A DNA stretch of 7,605 bases from Pseudomonadales bacterium (lineage in GTDB: Bacteria; Pseudomonadota; Gammaproteobacteria; Pseudomonadales; Azotimanducaceae). Shown piece after piece: positions 1 to 7,605 of the stretch; within the stretch, counting starts at the first letter, position 1, and every line of letters starts with the position of its first letter. Below the pieces are notes generated by a model. That model made no database searches and was not told the origin of the DNA. It saw nothing but the letters and a program-made list of their open reading frames with translations. The DNA lies in NCBI GenBank assembly GCA_021295935.1, contig JAGWBL010000136.1:599-8203 (forward strand), read 5' to 3'. The translations under genes and the position numbers were made by a program.

Positions 1-1
1 G

Positions 2-85
2 TTTGTGAGGTTCAATTTCGCCACTCCCCGGTCCCTGTTGCGTACCGGACTGGAACGCCTTCGTGAAGCTGCGGCCAGGGCCTGA
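2..85 (+). CDS. PLP-dependent aminotransferase / C-S lyase, MalY/PatB type (C-terminal 27 residues only)
   Basis: This is the 3' end of a gene that enters from the left edge, read in frame 2 and closed by TGA at 83-85. The visible residues begin FVRFNFATPRSLLRTGLE and end in an Ala/Arg-rich helix. From family knowledge, the last segment of MalY/PatB-like fold-type I PLP enzymes (cystathionine beta-lyase or aminotransferase) reads roughly G-F-V-R-L-N-x-[GA]-x-P-R-x-x-L-x-E-A-L-x-R-[IL]; here the Arg is the expected carboxylate-binding Arg near the C-terminus. The match is short but dense (FVR.NF..PR.LL...LERLR). The catalytic lysine and all other domains lie outside the window, so the substrate cannot be named. 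Another fold-type I aminotransferase subgroup is possible. The gene stops 480 bases before nrdA and is not obviously coupled to it. Confidence 0.65.
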   Translation, partial: FVRFNFATPRSLLRTGLERLREAAARA

Positions 86-155
86 CAACCGAGATCGCGT
101 GGTCGAACGCACTGGGGTTCCGGCCTTCGAGCGAACGTCCCTCTTATCGGACTGA

Positions 156-173
156 TTAGAAAGTGCTTTCTAA
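156..173. promoter_or_regulatory. Perfect 8+8 bp palindrome, candidate operator for nrdA
   Basis: The sequence TTAGAAAGTGCTTTCTAA is an exact inverted repeat of 8-bp arms around a TG centre. It is AT-rich within a GC-rich region. A related half-site (GTCTAAC at 185-191) lies just to the right, and TCTAAC at 169-174 and 186-191 each resemble a weak -10 element. There is no U-tract and the loop is only two bases, so it is better read as a binding site for a dimeric regulator than as a terminator. The cognate protein is unknown: the shape would suit a TetR-like or other helix-turn-helix dimer, but this is inference. It does not match the NrdR box consensus. Confidence 0.45.
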
Positions 174-552
174 CGTGTTGAAAAGTCTAACAAACATCGA
201 TCCACTCAAGGGTTTCGGACCGAACGCGAAAGTTTGATGCGCCAGCCTTTCGTACGAGATTGCAGGTGCACGCAGGTGTGGATGAATGGCGGTGGTTCCC
301 GGCCGTACAGCGGCCCCGATGTCCGTGCTCTGTTAGGTGCCAGCACGCGAGACTTCGATTCGCTATCACAACTAGACGGGTCGGTCAACCCCTTATCTGC
401 ATGAGGGCGGCTCTCGAACTCCACATGTGAGTCCTCGAAGATTCCTGGAATCATCGGCTCACTTTTGTTAGCATGCAACGCGCTCCGCGACTTGGAGCAA
501 GCATGGTGGGCACGGGGCGGCATCCGCCCGGCCTTCGCGGATCAGCACGCCG

Positions 553-559
553 AAGGGAG
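553..559 (+). promoter_or_regulatory. Shine-Dalgarno of nrdA, supports TTG start at 566
   Basis: AAGGGAG lies six bases before TTG at 566-568. This is close to ideal spacing. The in-frame ATG at 578 would have this site 18 bases away and only AGAGAG directly abutting it. The in-frame ATG at 473 has no purine-rich site before it. The ATG at 503 has a weaker GGAG (494-497) five bases upstream and remains the main alternative. Confidence 0.6.
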
Positions 560-565
560 ATCAGC

Positions 566-3541
<2,976 letters not shown>

Positions 3542-3622
3542 CACGCAGCATTGGACGCTGGTACGCAGTTTCCCCGACGTGGAACTTGATGGCCGACCTT
3601 CCATGACCAACCTGATTGAACA

Positions 3623-3626
3623 AGGA
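3623..3626 (+). promoter_or_regulatory. Shine-Dalgarno of nrdB, supports GTG start at 3634
   Basis: AGGA, within AAGGAAG at 3622-3628, lies seven bases before GTG at 3634. An in-frame TTG at 3616 would place this site inside the gene and has no comparable purine run before it. The protein from GTG begins MIDWSDYD, which resembles the LSWDEFD-type N-terminus I recall from Pseudomonas NrdB, and this independently favours the GTG start. Confidence 0.7.
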
Positions 3627-3633
3627 AGCGACC

Positions 3634-4971
3634 GTGATTGACTGGAGCGACTACGACCGAGGCCACAGCCGCCCTTCCGAGGATGATCGGAGCGAAGCGC
3701 GTCTGTCCCTGAACGACGCCGCGGTGGCGCCGCCACTGGACGACGTGCGGGATGCCGGTCCAATGCAATCTGGCAAGTCCCCCTCTCTAGGACGACCCGA
3801 ACCGGATCTGGAGCAGATAACCGAATTGCCGGCGAATCGGTTCAGCACGCAGCAGAATCTGTTTCCGCGGGACGGCAGCGCATCCGGCGATCCCGTCCTC
3901 GACCGTGCCCGACAAGCAGTGGATGCCCGAGTTTCCCAAGACTTCACGGCAGACAAAGAGTTCGACCGCGTCACGGTTGACCAGAAGCGGATGATCAACT
4001 GCCGCGCCGATCTGAACCAGCTTGTTCCCATCAAGTACGAATGGGCATGGCAGAAGTACAACGACGCCTGCGCCAATCACTGGATGCCGCAGGAAATCAA
4101 CATGCAGGCGGACGTGGTTCTCTGGAACTCGGACAACCTGAGCGAAGACGAACGACTGATAGTGAAGCGCAGTCTCGGATTTTTCTCCACCGCCGACTCG
4201 CTTGTTGCCAACAACCTGGTGCTCGCCGTGTACCGGCTGATCACGAATCCCGAGTGCCGCCAGTACTTGCTCCGCCAAGCGTTCGAGGAAGCCATCCACA
4301 CGCACGCCTACCAGCACGCCGTGCAGTCCATGAACATGGACGAAGGCGAGCTTTTCAACATGTATCACGAGGTTCCCTCGGTCGCGCACAAGGCCGAGTG
4401 GGCGATCAATCACACGCGCGAGCTGTCCGATCCTCACTTCAGCACCGGCACGCCCGAGACGGACAAGGCGTTGCTCCGCAATCTCATCGCCTTCTACTGC
4501 GTGCTCGAGGGATTGTTCTTCTACTGCGGGTTCGCGCAGATCCTGTCGATGAACCGACGCAACAAGATGACCGGAACCGCGGAGCAGTTCCAGTACATCC
4601 TCCGAGACGAATCCATGCACATCAACTTCGGCATCGACATGATCAACCAGATCAAGCTTGAGAATCCCCATGTCTGGGACAAGGACATGCAGGAGATCGC
4701 GATGCAGATGATCCTGGAAGGCATGTTGCTGGAGATCGAGTACGCCAAGGACACCATGCCGCGCGGGGTTCTCGGCATGAACGCAAGGATGATGGCCGAG
4801 TACCTGCATTTCATCACAAATCGACGCTTGGTGCAGATAGGACTGGCGGAACGGTTTCCCAAGGCCAAGAACCCGTTTCCCTGGATGTCCGAGACCATCG
4901 ACCTGCGCAAGGAGAAGAACTTCTTCGAAACCACGGTCACCGAGTATCAGACTGGAGGAGCACTCCGCTAG
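3634..4971 (+). CDS. nrdB: Ribonucleoside-diphosphate reductase, class Ia beta subunit (diiron, tyrosyl radical)
   Basis: This is the radical-generating partner of NrdA, a ferritin-like four-helix protein of 445 residues from GTG 3634. Residues 1 to about 115 form a polar, probably disordered extension starting MIDWSDYD. The conserved core starts at M120 (MINCRADLNQL) and continues through ANHWMPQEINMQAD. The diiron ligands can be read by alignment from memory with known R2 proteins: D188 (STADSLV), E219 and H222 (FEEAIHTHAY), E292 (LEGLFFY), E326 and H329 (RDESMH). The radical position, four residues after H222, is Tyr 226. The closely similar Chlamydia class Ic R2 has Phe there and Glu at the D188 position, so this protein should be a Tyr-radical class Ia enzyme. 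The C-terminus, FFETTVTEYQTGGALR, supplies Y438, the likely relay tyrosine, and the tail that docks to NrdA. At 445 residues it is longer than E. coli NrdB (376); nearly all the excess is at the N-terminus. Translation probably follows the nrdA transcript. Confidence 0.97.
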   Translation: MIDWSDYDRGHSRPSEDDRSEARLSLNDAAVAPPLDDVRDAGPMQSGKSPSLGRPEPDLEQITELPANRFSTQQNLFPRDGSASGDPVLDRARQAVDARVSQDFTADKEFDRVTVDQKRMINCRADLNQLVPIKYEWAWQKYNDACANHWMPQEINMQADVVLWNSDNLSEDERLIVKRSLGFFSTADSLVANNLVLAVYRLITNPECRQYLLRQAFEEAIHTHAYQHAVQSMNMDEGELFNMYHEVPSVAHKAEWAINHTRELSDPHFSTGTPETDKALLRNLIAFYCVLEGLFFYCGFAQILSMNRRNKMTGTAEQFQYILRDESMHINFGIDMINQIKLENPHVWDKDMQEIAMQMILEGMLLEIEYAKDTMPRGVLGMNARMMAEYLHFITNRRLVQIGLAERFPKAKNPFPWMSETIDLRKEKNFFETTVTEYQTGGALR

Positions 4972-5031
4972 CGACGCCACGCCGCGGATGCCTGCACCTG
5001 AAGCGCTTCGTGAGCGATGGGATGGTTGACT

Positions 5032-5044
5032 GCTAGCTGCTAGC
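5032..5044. repeat. Palindrome GCTAGC-T-GCTAGC after nrdB
   Basis: Two copies of the self-complementary hexamer GCTAGC flank a single T. A third copy sits at the end of nrdB (4967-4972, overlapping its stop codon), and both outer copies extend to GCTAGCGAC. The right arm overlaps the stem of the adjacent hairpin, so the two structures are mutually exclusive in RNA. Its function is unknown. Confidence 0.5.
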
Positions 5045-5059
5045 GACACTCAATGTCGC
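5043..5059 (+). terminator. Weak hairpin, possible end of the nrdAB transcript
   Basis: GCGACA (5043-5048) pairs exactly with TGTCGC (5054-5059) across a 5-base loop, CTCAA. It lies about 70 bases after the nrdB stop. The stem is only six pairs and no T-run follows, so it is not a classical intrinsic terminator. It may protect the 3' end of the mRNA, assist factor-dependent termination, or be chance. Confidence 0.25.
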
Positions 5060-5532
5060 ACTCGTGCTTGGCGGCGCTCATCGAAGCCGTGTTCAAGTCC
5101 CGGATGTTCTCCGTGGAACAATTCGCGGTCCGCCGCATGAACAGCGGGTGTTGCTGTATGACGCGCGTCGATGCTGGTCACCCGAGCAGCTTGCATCCGA
5201 TGGAACGGACACTTCCACCGAACAGTCCGGTTCATCGACGCTGCCCCAAACGCCCAACCAACGACGAAGTCATCGCCTTCCACCGGGAATCAGCGCCTTC
5301 CAAGTCTGGTGGCCATGGCATGCAACACCTGCGCTGCTGCGTCCGATCCCCTCCGACAGAAGAGCGCCCTCCGACCATCGATCAGTGTTTCTTCACTTGC
5401 GTCCATTGGTACGATTCACTCAGATGAAGTCTCTGACTCTGGAGTTCGGCGACGGTTCTTTGTCGAGAGCCGAGCCACGCCCGACGGTGGCAAACACACC
5501 ATTCAGCGCCACTGAACAAAGGTACGAACGAG

Positions 5533-7605
5533 ATGCGCCTATCTCCTTTCAAGCGCAAACCCACACTGGATCATGTCAATCCTGAAGTGCGCCGTGAAGC
5601 CCTGGAGGAACTTCCCGACACGGACCAGGACAGGCTGGTCCGCGTGGTCCGGGAGGATCCTGATCCCAAGCTGCGAAAGGCAGCCCTTGATCGTGTAACG
5701 GCCCTCGATCCGCTCCTGTCCCTCGCCGATGCAGGGATCGAAACTGCAGCAGTGTTGGAGCGCATCACACGGATTGCTCCGGAAGACCACGCTCTTGCGA
5801 GAGATCCGCGCGTAGTTGCGGTTCAGCTCCGGACCGTCAGCTCAGCCAATGAGTTCATGTCGGCAGCCGGTTGCTTGGAAGACCCGGCTCAGCTGGCGAC
5901 CGCCATCTTGTCTGCATCCTCGCTTGAGTTGCGGGATACGATCTTCGATGGCATCTTCGATCCCGAGCTCCTCACCGAAATAGAGAAGGCGAGCCGACGA
6001 AAGGACAAGAGGCTTCATCGCCGAGCGCGCGACCGACTCAACGAGTTCAGGAAGCTTCAGAAACGACTGAGCAACTCCGTACGAACCGCTGACGACCTGC
6101 TGGCGGCGGCACTCGAATGCCAACTGGTCGATAAGCATTACGAGAGCAAACGCGACGCGCTTGAGGCGAAGTGGGACGCCGCGCGGTCAGAGATTCGAGA
6201 CCTTGAATCCGCCTTGGAGCGGTTCGGAATCAAATCCAGCGCACTGTCAGAACGGGAAGACCTGTTTCCCGAACGGCATGAAATCGAGCAGGTTCTGGAA
6301 GGGCCGAATCTGTTTGCACCTGTATTCAAGGCGTTGGAAGCGTGCGGGGACGACGAGGATCAGCTTCGGGGTGTCGAATCTCTGTGGTTGAAGGTGACGA
6401 TGAAAGAACAAGCGCCGACGAATGTTGCCGAACGCTTCTACCGCGAGTCGTCGGCGATCCGAGTCAGGATCGACAATCAGCGTCGGCTGGCAGAACGTCT
6501 CGGCGAGGCTGCGCCTCTCCTCGAACCGGTGGAATGGAATGCCCCAACGGACAAACTGGAGACTTGGGCTAAGGTGTGGGCCGCGCACAAGACGGCGACA
6601 ACCCGACTGCATGAGATAGAGAAGTTCCTAAAGCCCACCGTTGACGGTGAGGATGGATCCAGTCTTGTTGGTGAACTTGAGAAAATGTCGCGCCGCTGCA
6701 CCGAGATTCTGGAAAACTGCGACGACCTCAAGCGACGTACCTACGATCGGATCAACTCGGGACTCGACGACCTCGACGAGATGCTCGCCGCAGGAGAGAG
6801 CACACGGGCAAACTCCAAGTCTGCAAGCATCCAGGACCTGATCCGGCGACTGCCACAGACGGAACAACGCCGCGCTTCAGGCAACTTGGCGCGGCGGTAC
6901 CCGCGAATTCGCGAACTCAACACTTGGAAGTCGTTCGCAGAGGCTCCGAAGCGGGTGGAACTCTGCGAACGCATGGAAACTCTGGCTGAGGAAGCGCATC
7001 CTGCTGTGGAGCAATTGGGACGCATCAAGGCACTTCGTTCAGATTGGATTCAGTTGGGACGACCCAAGTCGAGCGAGGAGCACGAGCTCATGCAACGATT
7101 CGACGCAGCGGCCGAGAAAGCGTTCGAACCATGCTCCGAGCAGTTTCAGCAGGAACGAGACCTGCGGGCCAAGAATCTCGAGGCTCGCCGACGAATCTGC
7201 GACCAACTCGAAGAGTATGCGGATTCAGTCGACTGGGACAGTCCGGACCTCAGGTCCCTTGCCCAGATCTTGCGGGCAGCTCGCCAGGAATGGAGAGAAG
7301 CAGGTCCGGTGGAGCGCAGCCAGTCACGTCCAGTCGGCAAGAGGTGGTACACCGTCACCAAACGCATGCAGAATCGTCTCAACGACGAGTACCGGGCGTC
7401 GGAGGAGAAGAAGCGGGCGATCATCGAGAAAGCCAGAGCGGCTTACGAGGACCAAGCTCTGGACAACGACGAGGTGGTCGATCGCATCAAGCAACTGCAG
7501 GCGGATTGGAAGAAGAATGGTCCAGCCCGTAGGAATGCCGAGAAACGACTCTGGAGAGAGTTTCGCCAGATTTGCGACCAGGTGTTCCAGGATCGCTCGA
7601 ATCGA
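5533..7605 (+). CDS. HEAT-like / DUF349 repeat protein, function unknown (3' end cut by window)
   Basis: The frame runs from ATG 5533 to the window edge without a stop, giving 691 residues so far. AAAGG (5518-5522) stands ten bases before the ATG, slightly far but acceptable. The start MRLSPFKRKPTLDHVNPEVR leads into HEAT-like helices (about 12-130), including the typical D-P-D-P-K-L-R-K-A-A-L repeat core. A very basic helical stretch (about 153-182) and long charged, probably coiled-coil helices follow. At least three DUF349-type units end the visible part, each about 70-80 residues with a W-x-x-x-G-x or WxxxGP signature: W505 (WIQLGRP), W587 (WREAGP) and W659 (WKKNGP, followed by EKRLWREFRQICDQVF). 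W214 and W285 may mark degenerate earlier units. There is no signal peptide or membrane segment, so it is probably cytoplasmic. HEAT-DUF349 proteins of similar or greater length occur in gammaproteobacteria; I know of no established biochemical role. It is probably transcribed separately from nrdAB. Confidence 0.9.
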   Translation, partial: MRLSPFKRKPTLDHVNPEVRREALEELPDTDQDRLVRVVREDPDPKLRKAALDRVTALDPLLSLADAGIETAAVLERITRIAPEDHALARDPRVVAVQLRTVSSANEFMSAAGCLEDPAQLATAILSASSLELRDTIFDGIFDPELLTEIEKASRRKDKRLHRRARDRLNEFRKLQKRLSNSVRTADDLLAAALECQLVDKHYESKRDALEAKWDAARSEIRDLESALERFGIKSSALSEREDLFPERHEIEQVLEGPNLFAPVFKALEACGDDEDQLRGVESLWLKVTMKEQAPTNVAERFYRESSAIRVRIDNQRRLAERLGEAAPLLEPVEWNAPTDKLETWAKVWAAHKTATTRLHEIEKFLKPTVDGEDGSSLVGELEKMSRRCTEILENCDDLKRRTYDRINSGLDDLDEMLAAGESTRANSKSASIQDLIRRLPQTEQRRASGNLARRYPRIRELNTWKSFAEAPKRVELCERMETLAEEAHPAVEQLGRIKALRSDWIQLGRPKSSEEHELMQRFDAAAEKAFEPCSEQFQQERDLRAKNLEARRRICDQLEEYADSVDWDSPDLRSLAQILRAARQEWREAGPVERSQSRPVGKRWYTVTKRMQNRLNDEYRASEEKKRAIIEKARAAYEDQALDNDEVVDRIKQLQADWKKNGPARRNAEKRLWREFRQICDQVFQDRSNR

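Larger units (their letters stand above)
86..565. other. Intergenic leader upstream of nrdA, no gene seen
   Basis: These 480 bases separate the aminotransferase end from the proposed nrdA start. Short open frames occur on both strands, but their translations are rich in Arg, Ser, His and Cys and lack any recognisable motif, so I do not call them genes. No strong intrinsic terminator follows the first gene. I saw no convincing NrdR box pair (a 16-bp AT-rich palindrome of the acaCwATaTwGtgt kind), no good DnaA box and no cobalamin riboswitch core, all of which are found upstream of some RNR genes. The notable element is the palindrome at 156-173. Sequences resembling CTAAC or GTTAG recur at about 170, 187, 332 and 467, without a regular spacing. 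The nrdA promoter is presumably here but cannot be placed with confidence. Confidence 0.6.
4972..5532. other. 561-base spacer between nrdB and the DUF349 gene, no recognisable gene
   Basis: Three overlapping + strand frames and one - strand frame stay open for 77 to 173 codons here. Their translations are rich in Arg, Pro, Ser, His and Cys, share no motif with any family I know, and have no good ribosome site, so they look like by-products of GC-rich DNA. The left end holds a palindrome and a hairpin (5032-5059). Three pairs of 9-bp direct repeats occur: GCTAGCGAC (4967 and 5039), CGCCTTCCA (5274 and 5294, 20 bases apart) and CCCTCCGAC (5349 and 5367, 18 bases apart). The promoter of the downstream gene should lie in the right half, but no clear -35/-10 pair stands out. 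A decayed gene or a small RNA cannot be excluded. Confidence 0.5.

Noticed and set aside
110..140. Possible intrinsic terminator after the aminotransferase gene
   Set aside because: Only a four-pair TTCG/CGAA stem with a two-base loop is present, and no T-run follows.
391..399. DnaA-box-like sequence near CTTATCTGC in the nrdA leader
   Set aside because: At least two mismatches to TTATCCACA and no cluster of further boxes.
401..430. Short frame MRAALELHM in the nrdA leader as a regulatory leader peptide
   Set aside because: No ribosome site, no run of regulatory codons and no attenuator-like hairpin after it.
3787..5049. 420-codon open frame on the - strand
   Set aside because: It is an antisense shadow of nrdB, caused by codon bias on the coding strand.
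5087..5103. T-arm-like sequence (stem, TTCAAGT loop, stem) suggesting a tRNA 3' half
   Set aside because: One of five stem pairs mismatches, and no matching acceptor strand, D-arm or anticodon arm is found in the 70 bases upstream.
5064..5585. 173-codon + strand frame between nrdB and the DUF349 gene
   Set aside because: It starts with TTG without a ribosome site, has an Arg/Pro/Ser/His-rich composition, and runs into the DUF349 gene in another frame.

Overview
The window looks like an ordinary chromosomal segment of a proteobacterium, most likely a gammaproteobacterium. The DNA is moderately GC-rich. The class I ribonucleotide reductase (RNR) is of the Pseudomonas type: NrdA carries two N-terminal ATP-cones and ends in a CxxC, and NrdB is long and begins with an IDWSDYD-like segment. 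A large HEAT-like/DUF349 protein, a type common in gammaproteobacteria, follows. No genus can be assigned by eye.

Layout, all on the + strand. (1) 2-85: the last 27 codons of a gene whose C-terminus matches the MalY/PatB-type PLP-dependent aminotransferase / C-S lyase family. (2) 86-565: a 480-base leader with no convincing gene. It contains an exact 8+8 bp palindrome (156-173) and, at its end, a good Shine-Dalgarno sequence (553-559) that points to a TTG start for nrdA at 566. (3) 566-3541: nrdA, the catalytic subunit. (4) 3634-4971: nrdB, the radical-generating subunit, with its own Shine-Dalgarno and a GTG start; the two genes are 92 bases apart and very likely form an operon. (5) 4972-5532: 561 bases with no recognisable gene, holding a palindrome, a hairpin without a U-tract and several short direct repeats. 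(6) 5533-7605 and beyond: a large HEAT-like/DUF349 protein, cut by the window edge.

NrdA and NrdB together make the NDP reductase that supplies deoxynucleotides aerobically. All catalytic cysteines, the Tyr-Tyr radical relay, the C-terminal redox cysteines, the diiron ligands and the radical tyrosine are present, so the enzyme should be a working tyrosyl-radical class I RNR under dATP/ATP control through its first ATP-cone. The DUF349 gene is separated from nrdAB by more than 500 bases and is probably an independent unit of unknown function.

I found no mobile element, CRISPR array, tRNA or rRNA and no clear novel system. The points most worth a second look are the palindrome upstream of nrdA, the non-ATG starts of both RNR genes, the extended NrdB N-terminus, the unexplained spacer after nrdB, and the DUF349 protein.
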